Notes: generated from the sequence alone by a model not told the origin. 64,000 nt of DNA from CAIWHR01 sp963708855 (GCA_963708855.1 CAVPUM010000031.1:1-64000), one strand, 5' to 3'; shown: positions 8,729 to 19,727, counted from the first letter of the stretch. A program made the numbers and translations.

Positions 8729-10026
8729 TCACCGCGCGAAGACGGCGATCGACTCGACGTGCGCGGTGTGCGGGAACATGTTGACCACGCCGGCCGCCGC
8801 GAGCGCGTAGCCGTGATCGTGGACCAGCACCGACGCGTCGCGCGCGAGCGTCGCCGGGCTGCACGACACGTAGACGATGCGCCGCGGCGCGCCGTCGCCG
8901 GGCAGCGCCTTGACCAGCGCGATCGCCCCTTCGCGCGGCGGATCGACCAGGATCTTGTCCAGCGGCCCCAGTGCCTCCAGGCTTTCCGGCGTCGCGGCGA
9001 ACAGGTCGGCGACGCGAAACGAGGCTCTGGCCGCCAGCCCGTTCGCGGCCGCGTTGTCGGCGGCACGCTGGACGAGCGCGGCGCTGCCCTCGATGCCGAC
9101 GACCTCGGCGCCACGGCGCGCGATCGGCAGCGTGAAGTTCCCGATCCCGCAGAAGAAGTCGGCGATGCGCTCGCCCGGACGCGGCTCGAGCAGCGCGAGC
9201 GCCCGTCGCACGAGCACGCGGTTGATCGCCGGGTTGACCTGCGTGAACTCGGTGGGCGAGTACGGGAAGCGCAGATCGAATTCCGGCAGCACGTACGCGA
9301 GCGTCGGCTGCGCCGGGTGCAATGGCGTCGACGGTGCCGGGTCCGCCGGGTTGCAGGTAGAACTGCACGTCATGCGCATCGGCGAACGCGGCGAGCGCCG
9401 TCTCGTCCGTGGCGGCGAGCGGCTCGAGAATCCGCAGCACCAGCGCCTGCGCCGCGTCCGGGCCGTCACCGACCGCGAGTTCGATCTGCGGCAACCGGTC
9501 ACGCACCGTCAGCCCGCCGATGAGGACGCGCAGTTTCGGCAGCAGGTCGGAGATGCTGCGCGGCAGCACGGCACAGGAAGTCATGTCCGCGACGTAACTC
9601 GATTTGCGCTCGTGGAAGCCGATGAGCATGCCGCCTTTCTTCGCGACGTGGCGGACCGAAAGGCGGGCGCGGTGCCGGTATTCCCATGCCGGCCCGTGGA
9701 TCGGCGGCAGCATTTGCGCCGGCCGGACGCGGCCGATATGCCACAAGGCGTCCTCGAGCGCGCGCTGCTTGGCCGCGACCTGCGCGGCGGCGTCGAAGTG
9801 CTGCAGCGAGCAGCCGCCGCAGACGCCGAAATGCGGACACCGCGGTTGCACGCGCGCCGCGTTGGGCCTGGCAATCGTATCGGCGCGCGCGATTTCGTAC
9901 GTCGGCTTGCGCTTCAGCGTGGTGATTGCCACGACTTCGCCGGGCAACGCGCCCTCGACGAAGACGGCCTTGCCGTCGATGCGCGCGATCGCCGCGCCCT
10001 TCCTGGTCGAGCGACCCGATCGTCAC
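8729..10026 (-). CDS. rlmD: 23S rRNA (uracil-1939-C5) methyltransferase RlmD (apparent frameshifts)
   Basis: SAM-dependent RNA methyltransferase, about 433 residues when repaired. From a GTG at 10026 the order is: TRAM-like N-terminus (VTIGSLDQEGRG..), the 4Fe-4S cysteine motif CPHFGVCGGCSLQH, the substrate region, then the Rossmann domain with FFCGIGNFTLP, DPPREGA and the catalytic cysteine in YVSCSPAT. Two frame changes, at about 9995 and 9330, are each cured by one extra CG (GGCGATC to GGCGCGATC, GTCGACG to GTCGCGACG). No other gene shares its transcript. Confidence 0.88.
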
Positions 10027-10165
10027 GACTCGTCGGCGGCGGCGTGACGTGCGGGTGGGATTGTTGGGCGGGGGCGGACACGGCGGGCAAGGCGGGCGAC
10101 TCAGCGCGATTGTAACCGCGGGATGTCGTCCGCGCCGGCCTCGCCGGTCGCGTAGAATTCGGCAC

Positions 10166-10868
10166 ATGCGAATCCTGGCACTCGACACGTCGACCGAATG
10201 GTGCAGCGTCGCCGTCGGCGACGGGACCATCTGGCACCGGCGCGACGAGCATGCGGGACAGGCGCATTCGGAGCGCGTGCTGCCGATGGTGCACGCGGCG
10301 CTCGCCGAGGCGGGCTGGACGCTCGCGAACCTCGACGGTCTCGCGTTCGGCGCGGGCCCTGGCTCCTTTACCGGCATCCGCATCGGCTGCGGCGTGGCGC
10401 AGGGACTTGCCCTCGGCGCGGATTTGCCGGTCGTTCCGATTCCCACGCTCGCGGCGATCGCGCAGGAGGTTTTCCGCACGCGCGGCTGGGAGCGCGTGCT
10501 GGCCTGTCTCGACGCGCGGATGCGCGAGGTGTACACGGCCGCCTTTGTCCGCAGCGGCGGCGAATGGCGGGAAGTGGCGCCGCCCGCGGTGCTCGCGCCC
10601 GCCGAGGTCCGCCGCGTGCAGGGGGTCGGCGAGGCTGACTGGCACGGCGCCGGCAACGGCTTTGCCGCCTATCCCGCGCTTGGCGCACGAGCTCGGGCTC
10701 CCGCTGGTGGCGGCCGACGCGCGCCCGACGGCGCAGTCGATCGCTGAACTCGCGTTGCCGCGGCTCGCCGCGGGCGAGGGTGTGGCCGCCGGCGACGCGC
10801 TGCCGCTGTACGTGCGCCACCGCGTCGCCCTGACCTCGGCCGAGCAGGGCGCCGGCGTGCGTCTCTGA
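10166..10868 (+). CDS. tsaB: tRNA threonylcarbamoyladenosine biosynthesis protein TsaB (apparent frameshift)
   Basis: Starts MRILALDTSTEWCSVAVG, the actin-like ATPase fold beginning of TsaB, with the family motif GAGPGSFTGIRIGCG. TsaB is the scaffold partner of TsaD in t6A modification of tRNA. The frame changes at about 10685, where CTTGGCGCAC lacks one CG, and the C-terminal part (AHELGLPLVAADARPTAQS..) continues to TGA 10868. The gene heads a run with rimI (10 bases apart) and udg, a common betaproteobacterial order. Confidence 0.88.
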
Positions 10869-10878
10869 CGCGAGAGCC

Positions 10879-11363
10879 ATGGCGACGTTGCCGCGGTTCG
10901 TACTTCGACAGCCGCTGCTGTGGCGGCCGCTGGGCGAGGCGGATCTCGCTTACGTGGCGGCACTCGAGGCGCAGATTCATCTGGCGCCCTGGACGATGGG
11001 CAACTTCCGCGACGCGCTCGCGGCCGGCTATTCGGCGCGCGTGGGCGAGCGTGAATGTCCGGATCGTCGCCTACGGCGTCCTGATGCTTGCGCCCGGCGA
11101 GGCGCAGATACTCAACCTGTCGGTCGTGCCGGACGCGCGGCGGGAGGGGCTCGGCCGCGCGCTGCTCCGCTGCTTCGTCGACGACGCGAGGCGCTGTCCA
11201 TGCCGACCAGATCTTCCTCGAGGTCCGCACGTCCAACGCTGCGGCGATAGGCTTGTACGAGGCCGAGGGATTCGCGCCGGTCGCTCGCCGGGCCGACTAT
11301 TACCCCGGCGTCACGGCGGATGCGCCGCGCGAGGATGCCATCGTCATGCGGCGCTCGCTTTGA
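10879..11363 (+). CDS. rimI: ribosomal protein S18 alanine N-acetyltransferase RimI (apparent frameshifts)
   Basis: GNAT-fold acetyltransferase of about 160 residues. The acetyl-CoA loop region is NLSVVPDARREGLGRALL, and the C-terminal hallmark is EVRTSNAAAIGLYEAEGF. Two frame changes (about 11050 in GGCGAGCGTG, about 11195 in GAGGCGCTG) are both repaired by adding one CG. The stop overlaps the start of the next gene (TGATG), indicating translational coupling with the uracil-DNA glycosylase. Confidence 0.88.
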
Positions 11364-12134
11364 TGGGGACAGACCCCAAACAATTCGAGATCCTCACCGA
11401 ACTCGGCCTCGTGCCGACGTGGCGTCTGCGCGCTCGCGCAGGCGCCGATGGCGCGGCGTGCGCTCCTTGCCCATCCGTGCCCCGAAGCCGCCGTCGGCCC
11501 GTGCGCGCCGTGCCGGAAGACGCCAAGCCGCGCGCCGTCCGCATCGCCAGGCTCGACTGGGCACGACTTCGCGGCGGATGTCGACGCCTGCGTCGCCTGC
11601 GGTCTGGCGAGTACCCGGAGGAAATCGGTGCCGGGCGTCGGTGACACCAGGGCCGAGTGGCTCCTCGTCGGCGAGGCGCCCGGCAGCGAAGAGGATGCGA
11701 AGGGCGAGCCGTTCGTCGGACAGGCCGGCAAGCTTCTCGACAACATGCTGGCGGCGCTGGGTATGAAGCGCGGAGAGAACGTCTACATCGCCAACGTCCT
11801 CAAGTGCCGGCCGCCGAACAACCGGACGCCGGAGCCGCGCGAGGTCGACGCCTGCCGTCCGTACCTCGACCGCCAGATCGCGCTGATCGGACCGAAGCTG
11901 ATCGTCGCACTGGGCAAGAGCGCGGCGACGACGCTGCTCGGCATCGACGCGACTATCGCGAGCCTGCGCGGGCGTGTCCACCGGTACCGGGACGTGCCGC
12001 TCGTCGTGACCTACCATCCGGCCTACCTGCTGCGCAACTTGCCCGACAAGGCGAAGGCGTGGGAGGATCTGTTGCTGGCCCGGCGCACGCTGCGTGGCGC
12101 GGCCGCCGCGGACGCCGCGCCGGCGGCGAAGTGA
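11363..12134 (+). CDS. type 4 uracil-DNA glycosylase (apparent frameshift)
   Basis: Iron-sulfur uracil-DNA glycosylase of about 257 residues. Seen: CVACGLASTRRKSVPG (iron-sulfur and uracil-binding region), GEAPGSEEDAKGEPFVG (active-site motif), NVLKCRPPNNRTPEP and the histidine motif TYHPAYLLR. The first 23 residues (MGTDPKQFEILTELGLVPTW) are in a different frame. One extra CG at 11434 (CTGCGCGCTCGC) joins them. It initiates base-excision repair of deaminated cytosine. Confidence 0.88.
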
Positions 12135-12244
12135 GCCTGGCAGACCCGCGGTCCGACGCCTTCACGCTTGCAATGCGACGGATCTGACCCCATCTTGGGC
12201 CGTGCGGCGCAACGGCTGCGCCGATGCCCTTGTCCGGAGGATCC

Positions 12245-12948
12245 ATGTTGCGCAAATTCGCTGGCTTTCTCGCCGTCTTCGCCACCCTCGCGCTTGCCGG
12301 GTGCGGCTACAACGATCTGCAGCGGCAGGACGAAGGCATCAAGGCCGCGTGGTCCGAAGTGCTGAACCAGTATCAGCGCCGCGCCGACCTCGTGCCGAAT
12401 CTCGTCAACACGGTGAAGGGGTACGCCGCCCAGGAAGAGAAGGTGCTCATCGAAGTGACGAACGCGCGCGCCGGCGTGGGCGCGATCAAGGCGACGCCGG
12501 AGCTCGTCAACGACCCCGCCGCCTTCCAGAAATTCATCAGGCGCAGGGTGAGCTTACGGGCGCGCTGTCGCGCCTGCTCGTCGTTGCGGAAAATTATCCG
12601 CAGCTGAAGTCGGATGCGCTTTTCCGCGACCTCACCGCGCAGCTCGAGGGTACCGAGAACCGGATCACCGTGTCGCGCAACCGCTACATCAAGAGCGTCC
12701 AGGAGTACAACACGACGGTGCGGCAATTCCCCACCAACCTCACGGCAATGGTGTTCAAGATGGACGTGAAGCCCAACTTCACCGTCGAGAACGAGGCCGC
12801 GCTCAGCGCGCCGCCGAAGGTCGACTTCGGCAAGCCGGCCGCGCCCGCCGCGCCGCCCGCATCGGCCGCGCCGTCCGCACCGAAAGCCGACGCGAAGGCT
12901 GCGCCGTCCGGCGACGCGGCGGCAGACCTGATGAAGAAGGGCTACTGA
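12245..12948 (+). CDS. lemA: LemA family lipoprotein (apparent frameshift)
   Basis: Begins MLRKFAGFLAVFATLALAGC, a lipoprotein signal with lipobox LAGC. The LemA helical core follows (NDLQRQDEGIKAAWSEVLNQ, RRADLVPNLVNTVKGYA, then AENYPQLKSD, TENRITVSRNRYIKSVQEYN). The frame changes near 12535-12545 in a way that needs one missing base rather than a CG pair. The tail is Ala/Pro-rich and ends LMKKGY. LemA proteins are membrane-anchored helical bundles of unclear function, very often next to TPM-domain proteins, as here. Confidence 0.88.
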
Positions 12949-12958
12949 AATCACGCGC

Positions 12959-13857
12959 TTGGCGCCGCTGCTGCTCGCCGGCGCGCTGGCGCTCGCGGCG
13001 GCCGGCGTTGCTGCGCAAACCTGGGAAGCCGGAACCGACGGCCTGCTGCCGATCCCGCCGCTGACCGCGCGGGTTACCGACCTTACGCAGACGCTCGCCC
13101 CGGCCGAGGCGGCGGCGCTCGAAGCGAAGCTCGCCGACTGGGAGGCGCGCACGTCGGTTCAACTCGTGGTGCTCGTCGTGCCGACGACGCAGCCGGAGCC
13201 GATCGAGAGCTACTCGCTGCGCGTCGCCGAGAAGTGGAAGATCGGCCGCAAGGGACAGGACAACGGTGCGCTGTTCCTGATCGCGAAGAACGACCGCAAG
13301 ATGCGCATCGAGGTCGGCTATGGCCTGGAGGGCACGCTGACCGACGTCACGGCGCGCCGGATCATCGCCGAGAACGTGGCGCCGGCATTTCGCGAGAACC
13401 GGTTCGCGGCCGGAATCGACGCGGGCGTCGACCGGATCATCGCCGTCGTCGCGGAAGGCAAGCCGCTGCCGCCGCCAAAGGCGCAAGAGCGTGCCGAGGC
13501 CCGGCGGCGGATTCAGCTTCGACGCGCTGATGCCGATCCTGTTCTTCGTCGTGATCGCCGGCGGCATCCTGCGCCGGGTCTTCGGCCGGCTGCTGGGGTC
13601 GACCATGGGCGCGGGCATCTTCGGCGCCGCTCGCGTGGCTCGTCGCCGGCTCGATCGCGATCGCGATCGTCGCGGCGATCGCCGCATTCGTTCTGAGCAT
13701 CTTGTTCGGTACGGGCGGGGGCATGGTGCGCCGTGGTGGCGGATGGACGTCGACCGGGGGTGGCTGGGGAGGCGGTAGCGGCGGCGGCTCTTCCGGCGGC
13801 GGCTTTTCCGGCGGTGGCGGCAGCTTCGGCGGTGGCGGAGCGTCGGGAAACTGGTGA
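12959..13857 (+). CDS. TPM-domain (YgcG-type) membrane protein with Gly-rich tail (apparent frameshifts)
   Basis: Likely TTG start right after lemA, then a signal peptide (LLLAGALALAAAGVAAQ). The TPM domain has VTDLTQTLAPAEAAALE, TSVQLVVLVVPTTQPE, WKIGRKGQDNGALFLIA and RIEVGYGLEGTLTD. A transmembrane helix follows (MPILFFVVIAGGIL), then a second hydrophobic stretch (LAWLVAGSIAIAIVAAI), and a C-terminus of Gly/Ser repeats ending SGNW. Shifts at about 13472 and 13630 are both explained by one lost CG. This is the usual LemA partner. TPM domains have phosphatase-like activity in some family members, but the role here is unknown. Confidence 0.85.
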
Positions 13858-14388
13858 GCGAGGACGAGACCATGACCGCGCGGCGGCGATATCGCTTCTT
13901 CCACCATCTCGCGACCGACCACGGCAGCGTGCGGCGCGCTTTCCCGAGGACGTCGCTGGCGCGATCGAGGCGACGATCGCCGACGGCGAGAAGCTCACCG
14001 CGGACAGGTGCGGTTCGCCGTCGAACCGGCGCTGCCGCTCGCTCGCGTCCTGCGCGGCGTCGCGCCGCGCGAGCGCGCGCTCGAGGTGTTCGGCTCCCTG
14101 CGAATCTGGGACACCGAGGAGAATTGCGGCGTCCTCGTCTACCTGCTGCTCGCCGACCGCGACGTCGAGATCGTCGCGGATCGCGGCATCCACGCGCACG
14201 TCGGCACCGCGGCGTGGGAGGCCGTCTGCGCAACGATGGAAGCGGCGTTTCGCGCCGGCCGCTTCACCGAAGGCGTCGAGGCGGGAATCGCGCGAGATCA
14301 ACGCGCTCCTGGCGCGACACTATCCGCGCGCGGAGAGCGGGGTGGCGCGGGAGGCGACGAGCTTTCCAACCGGCCGGTCGTCCTCTAG
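13854..14388 (+). CDS. cytosolic TPM-domain protein (several apparent frameshifts)
   Basis: Start ATG 13854 overlaps the end of the previous gene. In pieces: RRRYRFFHHLATDHGSVRRAF, then FPEDVAGAIEATIADGEK, then VRFAVEPALPLARVLRG and VFGSLRIWDTEENCGVLVY, then LADRDVEIVADRGIHA, then REINALLARHYPR, ending ELSNRPVVL, a common ending of this family. At least four frame changes are needed. Some fit CG loss, while the one near 14005 looks like a single base. It completes a lemA-TPM-TPM trio often seen in proteobacteria. Confidence 0.75.
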
Positions 14389-14444
14389 GAGCCGGTCGGA
14401 CTGGCTTCGCGCATGCGACGGGGCGCGGCGACACGGCCGCCGCG

Positions 14445-15755
14445 TCAATCCGCGTGGCCGCCGTGACCGGACTTCGTTCCCGGTGCCGGGGCGTGCGCAT
14501 CGGCTGCGATCAGATGCAGCTGGTCGCCCCGCGCCTGGTTGCTGTCGATGGCGCAGCATCACCAGCGCCATCGTGCCGGAGACGAAGAAGCCGAAGAGCA
14601 CGATGGCCGTGTAGACGCTGATTCCCGCGTGCAACATCAGCGAGTAGAGGCCGACCATGACCAGGATGCCGATGTTCTCGTTGAAGTTCTGCACGGCGAT
14701 CGAGTGGCCGGCACCCATCAGCACGTGGCCGCGGTGCTGCAGCAGCGCGTTCATCGGCACGACGAAAAAGCCCGCGCACGCGCCGATGCCGATCATCAGC
14801 GACCATCGCCAGCGACACCTCGGTCACGACGATCATCGCGATGACGATCAAGCCCATCGTGACGCCGATCGGCAGCACCCTGACCGCGCCACGCAGCGAG
14901 ACGTAGCGCGCCGCGATGACCGCGCCGGCAGCGATTCCCGCCGCGACCACGCCCTGCAGCATCGATGCCTGCGAAAGATCGAAGCCGAGCGCCTTCGCCG
15001 CCCAGTCGATCAGGATGAACTGCAGCGTCGCGCCCGCGCCCCAGAACAGCGTCGTCGTCGCCAGCGAAATCTGTCCCAGCTTGTCGCGCCAGAGCAGCGA
15101 GACGCAGTGCCCGAATTCGCGGATCAGGAACAGCGGATTGCGGTTCACCATCCGATGGTCGACGCCGGTGTTCGGAATGTACCAGTTGAAGGCCGCCGCG
15201 ACGACGTAGAGCAGAATGATCACGCTGATCGCCGCCTCGGGCGGCGTGTCGATCCCGGTGTCGATGAACGGCAGGTCGAAGCCGAGCAGCGCTGCCGAGA
15301 CCCGGGGGCCGATCAGCGCGCCGCCGGTCAGCACGCCGAGGATGATCGACGCGACCGTCGTCCCCTCGATCCAGCCGTTGGCGACGACGAGCTGCCGCGG
15401 CGGCAGGAGCTCGGTCAGGATCCCGTACTTGGCCGGCGAGTAGGCGGCGGCGCCGAAGCCGACCACGCGCGTACGCCGCGAGCGGATGGAGCGTGAACAG
15501 CATCAGCGTGCAGCCGGCCACCTTGATGCCGTTGGTGATCAGCATGACGCGGCCCTTCGGCATCGAATCGGCGAACGCGCCGACCAGCGGGGCGAGCAGC
15601 ACGTAGGAAAGAACGAAGCTCTGCTTCAAGCCCGGCGTCATCCACCCGGGTTCCTGGAGTTCGCGAAGCAGGGCGATGGCGGCGATCAGCAGCGCGTTGT
15701 CGGCGAGCGAGCTGAAGAACTGCGCCGCCATGATCGTGTAGAAGCCGGGCTTCAT
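14445..15755 (-). CDS. lplT: lysophospholipid transporter LplT-like MFS protein (apparent frameshifts)
   Basis: Major facilitator protein of about 435 residues. It starts MKPGFYTIMAAQFFSSLADN with the motif ALLIAAIALL, followed by AYSPAKYGILTELLPP and VANGWIEGTTVASIILG, both characteristic of LplT. It ends in a His-rich cytoplasmic tail. Frame changes at about 15475, 14815 and 14556 are all cured by one CG each or by a one-dinucleotide change. LplT flips lysophospholipids into the inner leaflet for re-acylation. It is divergent from alr, a pairing common in betaproteobacteria. Confidence 0.85.
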
Positions 15756-15950
15756 CGTTCTCCGGGGCCTGACCGGCGCCCCGCGAAAGCGCGAAACGCG
15801 GCGCGGGCATGCGCGCGATATAATCGACGAAGTGCCGCCCGCGGCCCGCGCTTTATACCATGATTGCCGGAGCCGGAGAAACCGCGCGCGCCCACCCGGG
15901 GTGCCCGATGCCCCGGCCGGTTCCGGTCCCGACCCCGAGAAACGCGACCG

Positions 15951-17048
15951 ATGGCCCGTCCGCTGTACGCCCAGTTGAGCCTGCCGGCGTTGCGCGCGAA
16001 TGTCGCGCGAGCGCGGGAGCTCGCGCCGGGCACCGAGCTCCTCGCCGTGGTCAAGGCGAATGCCTACGGGCACGGGCTGATGCGCCTGCTCCCGGCGCTG
16101 GCCGAGGCCGACGGTCTCGCCCTGATCGAGCTCGATGCCGCCATCGCCTTGCGCGCCGCTCATTACATACGGCGGATCCTGCTGCTCGAAGGATTCTTCA
16201 CGCCGGACGAGCTGCCCGAAATCGCGGCGCGGCGGCTCGCCGTTGTCGTGCACAGCGAAGACCAGGTGCGGATGCTGGAGCTTGCACGCCTCGAGCGGCC
16301 GCTGGAGGTGTTCATCAAGGTCAACACCGGGATGAACCGTCTCGGGTTCGCGCTGGCCGACGTCGTGCGCATCGTCGAGCGCCTCAATCACTGCGAGTCG
16401 GTCGCCGTGTTGCGGCTGATGACGCACTTCGCGCGCGCCGACGAGGATGACGGGCTGAAGGAACCGGTCGCCGCTGTTCACCGCGGCGTGCCGCGGCATG
16501 CCTTACCCGCGCTCGCTCGCCAATTCCGCCGGCGTCCTGCGGTACGCCGAAGCCGGCGGCGACATCGTCCGCCCGGGCATCATGCTCTACGGGGCGACGC
16601 CCTTCCGGGACGAATCGGCGGCGGACATCGGCGTGCGGCCGGTGATGACGCTGCGCTCCGAGATCATCGCGGTGCAGGCGCTGCGGCTCGAACGAGAGCG
16701 TCGGCTATGGCGCCGCCTACACCGCGTCCGGCGAGCGGCGTATCGGAGTCGTCGCCTGCGGGTACGCCGACGGGTATCCGCGTGGCGCCCCGAACGGAAC
16801 GCCGGTGCTCGTGGGCGGCAGGAAGGCGCGCATCGCCGGCCGCGTATCGATGGACATGATCACCGTCGACATCACCGAGGTCCCCGACGGCGGGCGTCGG
16901 CAGTCCGGTGGTGCTCTGGGGCGAGGGATTGCCGGTGGACGAGGTCGCCAGCGCTGCGTCCACCGTCGGCTACGAGCTGCTCTGCGCCGTCGCGCCACGC
17001 GTGCCGTTCGTCGTCAGCAACGTCGACCGGCTCGATTTCGAAATCTAG
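15951..17048 (+). CDS. alr: alanine racemase (apparent frameshifts)
   Basis: PLP enzyme making D-alanine for peptidoglycan, about 366 residues. The N-terminus MARPLYAQLSLPALRANV leads into the PLP-lysine motif VVKANAYGHG. Other family blocks are KVNTGMNRLGF, GMPYPRSLANSAG, RPGIMLYGATPF, ESVGYGAAY, GYADGYPRG, RVSMDMITVD and the ending SNVDRLDFEI. Three frame changes (about 16470, 16694, 16891) each fit loss of one CG. The promoter side holds a TATAAT at 15819, without a clear -35. Confidence 0.92.
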
Positions 17049-17066
17049 AGCCACCGGGAGCCGGCC

Positions 17067-18075
17067 TTGTACACGATCGTCACGGGAGCTGCCGGATTCA
17101 TCGGCGCCAACCTCGTCAAGGCGCTCAATCGCCGCGGCGAGACGCGCATCATCGCGGTCGACAACATGGCACGCGCGGACAAGTGCGCCAATCTCGTCGA
17201 CTGCGAGATCGACGACTACCTCGACAAGGAGGAGTTCCTGGTGCGCCTCGCCGATGGCGACTTCGACGACGACGTCGGGGCGATGCTGCACGAGGGTGCG
17301 TGCTCCGACACGATGGAAACCGATGGCCGGTACATGATGCGCAACAACTACCGCTATTCGGTGACGCTGCTGGACTGGTGCCAGAGTAATGACGTGCCCT
17401 TCCTGTACGCATCGAGCGCCGCGGTCTACGGCGCCGGCACCGTGTTTCGCGAGGAGCGCGCGTTCGAATCGCCGCTCAACGTCTACGGCTACTCGAAGTT
17501 CCTCTTCGACCAGTACGTGCGCAGAGCGCTGCCGGAGCGCACGGCGCAAGTCGCCGGGTTCCGCTACTTCAACGTCTACGGACCGCGCGAGCAGCACAAG
17601 GAGCGGATGGCCTCCGTGGTCTGGCACTTCTACCGCCAGTACGCGGCCGAAGGCCGCGTCCGGCTGTTCGAGGGGTCGGGCGGCTATGCGGCCGGCGAGC
17701 AGCGCCGCGATTTCGTCTCGGTCGAGGACGTCGTGAAGGTCAACCTCGATTTCCTGGATCATCCGGAACGCAATGGCATCTTCAATGTCGGCGCGGGGAA
17801 GGCGACGACCTACAATGCGGTCGCTGCCGCGACGGTCAACGCGTGTCGCGCCGCCGCCGGCGAGGCGCGCACAATCGGTCGCGGAGCTCGTCGCGGCCGG
17901 CGTGATTTCCTACATTCCGTTCCCGCCGGCGCTGGCGGACAAGTACCAGAGCTATACCGAGGCGGATCTCGCGCGGCTTCGTGCCGTCGGTTACGGCGCG
18001 CCGATGCTCGGGATCGACGAGGGCGTCGCGCGCTACGTCGAACGGCTGATTTCCGGGGCGACTTCCTCCGCGTAG
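17067..18075 (+). CDS. hldD: ADP-L-glycero-D-manno-heptose 6-epimerase (apparent frameshift)
   Basis: Extended short-chain dehydrogenase of about 336 residues for LPS core heptose synthesis. Seen: NADP-binding GAAGFIGANLVKALN, ASSAAVYGAG, the catalytic YGYSKF (YxxxK) and RYFNVYGPREQHKERMAS, a HldD signature. The start is TTG 17067, 18 bases after alr. The frame changes at about 17868 in a GCGCGC run, and adding one CG restores AQSVAELVAAGVI and the C-terminus to TAG 18075. Confidence 0.93.
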
Positions 18076-18157
18076 CTTGTGGGACACGGCGGTGGGTCGC
18101 GCATGCCGCGCGATGCCGGAGCCGCCGCGCATCTCCCAACTCTCGACGGAGGGAAGC

Positions 18158-18526
18158 ATGAAGCGACTGTTATTGGCGCTCGTATTTGCGTTGTGCTCGG
18201 GCTCGGCGCTGGCCGCGATCAACCTCAACACCGCCACGAAGGACGAGCTGGTCGCGTTGCCGGGGATCGGCCCCGCCAAGGCGCAGGCGATCCTCGACTA
18301 CCGGAGCGCGCACGGGTCGTTCAAGTCGATCGAAGAGGTGAAAGACGTCAAGGGCATCGGCGCCAAGCGCTTCGAGAAGATCAAGGGCGAGCTGACGGTG
18401 GTCGGTGCGCCTGCCAAGCCGGCGGCGCGTCCGGCCGATAAGGCGGCTTCCCCGCCGCAGCGCGCGGCCAAGGGGGAGGTGACCACCGCGGCGAAGCGGG
18501 ATGGCGCCACCGGCGGGAAGCCCTGA
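18158..18526 (+). CDS. comEA: ComEA-family helix-hairpin-helix DNA-binding protein
   Basis: 122-residue secreted protein with signal peptide MKRLLLALVFALCSGSALA. It is followed by the ComEA motif INLNTATKDELVALPGIGP and a second hairpin (VKDVKGIGAKRFEKIKGEL). The tail is Ala/Pro/Lys-rich. A good GGAGGGAAGC ribosome site precedes ATG 18158. Such periplasmic double HhH proteins bind DNA in competence. Intact, and located between hldD and cysM as in other betaproteobacteria. Confidence 0.88.
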   Translation: MKRLLLALVFALCSGSALAAINLNTATKDELVALPGIGPAKAQAILDYRSAHGSFKSIEEVKDVKGIGAKRFEKIKGELTVVGAPAKPAARPADKAASPPQRAAKGEVTTAAKRDGATGGKP

Positions 18527-18662
18527 TCTCCGCAAAACGGTTCCCGTGGAGTAGGGTGCGCCGCGCTTGTCGGCAGGCAGGTCAACCCGCAGCACGCCCG
18601 CCGCGTCATGGATCGCGCGCCGGATTGTTTCCGTCGCCGGTGCGGCGCACCCGCTCAGTTGA

Positions 18663-18685
18663 GACCCCGCCCGCACGGCGGGGTC
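18663..18685 (+). terminator. probable intrinsic terminator after comEA
   Basis: GACCCCGCC and GGCGGGGTC form a 9-bp stem with a five-base loop, followed by TTCGT. The U tract is weak. Confidence 0.5.
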
Positions 18686-18798
18686 TTCGTCCCGGATGTC
18701 CGGTTCGTGGATTGCCCATGGGTTGCGCAGGTCCCATCGTTCAATCCGCAGGGGTGCGATGGTGCATGCGACTTCAAGGGACCGCCTCGCCCCTCCGC

Positions 18799-18804
18799 TA
18801 CAAT
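18799..18804 (+). promoter_or_regulatory. -10 box (TACAAT) of cysM
   Basis: TACAAT lies 31 bases before the cysM start codon. No convincing -35 is visible, so the call rests on the hexamer and its position. Confidence 0.3.
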
Positions 18805-18834
18805 AGACAGTCCTTGCACGACTGACTGCCACTC

Positions 18835-19725
18835 ATGTATCCCACGCTCGAATCGACTGTCGGCAACACGCCGCTCGTCCGCCTGCTGCGGATTCCGGGT
18901 GACGCGGCCGAACATCGTCCTCGGCAAGCTCGAAGGCAACAATCCGGCGGGTTCGGTGAAGGACCGACCCGCACTCTCGATGATCGTCGAGGCCGAGAAG
19001 CGCGGCGACATCCGGCCCGGCGACACCCTGATCGAGCCGACGTCCGGCAACACCGGAATCGCGCTCGCGATGGTCGCGGCGATGAAGGGCTACCGGATGA
19101 TCCTCGTGATGCCGGACAATCTCTCGGTCGAGCGCCGGCAGGCGATGCGCGCCTACGGCGCCGAACTCGTGCTGACGCCCAAGTCCGGCGGCATGGAGCA
19201 TGCGCGCGATCTCGCGGCGCGTATGCGCGAGCGACGGCAAGGGCGTCATCCTCGACCAGTTCGCGAATCCGGACAATCCGCTCGCGCACTACCGTGGCAC
19301 GGGACCGGAAATCTGGCGCGACACGCAAGGGACGATCACCCATTTCGTGTCGGCGATGGGGACGACCGGCACGATCATGGGCGTGTCGCGCTTCCTCAAG
19401 GAGAAGAATCCGGCGATCCGGATCATCGGCGCGCAGCCGGAGGAAGGATCCCAGATTCCCGGCATTCGCAAATGGCAGGAGGCCTACCTGCCGAAGATCT
19501 ACGATGCCGCTCGCGTGGACAGGATCGAGCCGGTGTCCCAGACCGAGGCGGAGGCCATGACGCGCCGCCTTGCGACGGAGGAGGGCATTTTCTGCGGCGT
19601 TTCGGCCGGCGGCGCCTGCGTGGTCGCGCTGCGCATCGCGCGCGAAGTCGCGGATGCGACGATCGTGTTCATCGTCTGCGACCGCGGCGATCGCTACCTT
19701 TCCACCGGCGTGTTTCCGGAGCTGA
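18835..19725 (+). CDS. cysM: cysteine synthase B (apparent frameshifts)
   Basis: PLP-dependent O-acetylserine/thiosulfate sulfhydrylase of about 296 residues. Seen: MYPTLESTVGNTPLVRLLRI, the PLP-lysine region KLEGNNPAGSVKDRPA, EPTSGNTGIALAMVAA, MGTTGTIMGVSRFLKE and GVSAGGACVVALRIA. Frame changes at about 18904 and 19232 are each cured by one CG. As read, the final frame runs on into the next gene. Adding one CG in TTTCCGGAG at about 19717 gives VFPRS and the stop TGA 19723-19725, so I treat the apparent fusion as an artefact. Confidence 0.9.
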
Positions 19726-19727
19726 CC

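Larger units (their letters stand above)
18527..18834. other. intergenic region between comEA and cysM
   Basis: 308 bases with no supported gene. It contains a GC-rich hairpin (18663-18685) and a TACAAT -10-like box (18799-18804) ahead of cysM. Confidence 0.5.

Noticed and set aside
7910..9523. 537-residue open frame on the plus strand covering the BI-1 family gene and antisense to rlmD
   Set aside because: Only the first ~65 codons match the BI-1 family. The rest is Arg-rich antisense of rlmD. It exists because the frameshift at ~8100 removes the true stop.
15819..15824. TATAAT between lplT and alr as a full promoter
   Set aside because: No -35 at an acceptable distance on either strand. 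Mentioned only in the alr entry.
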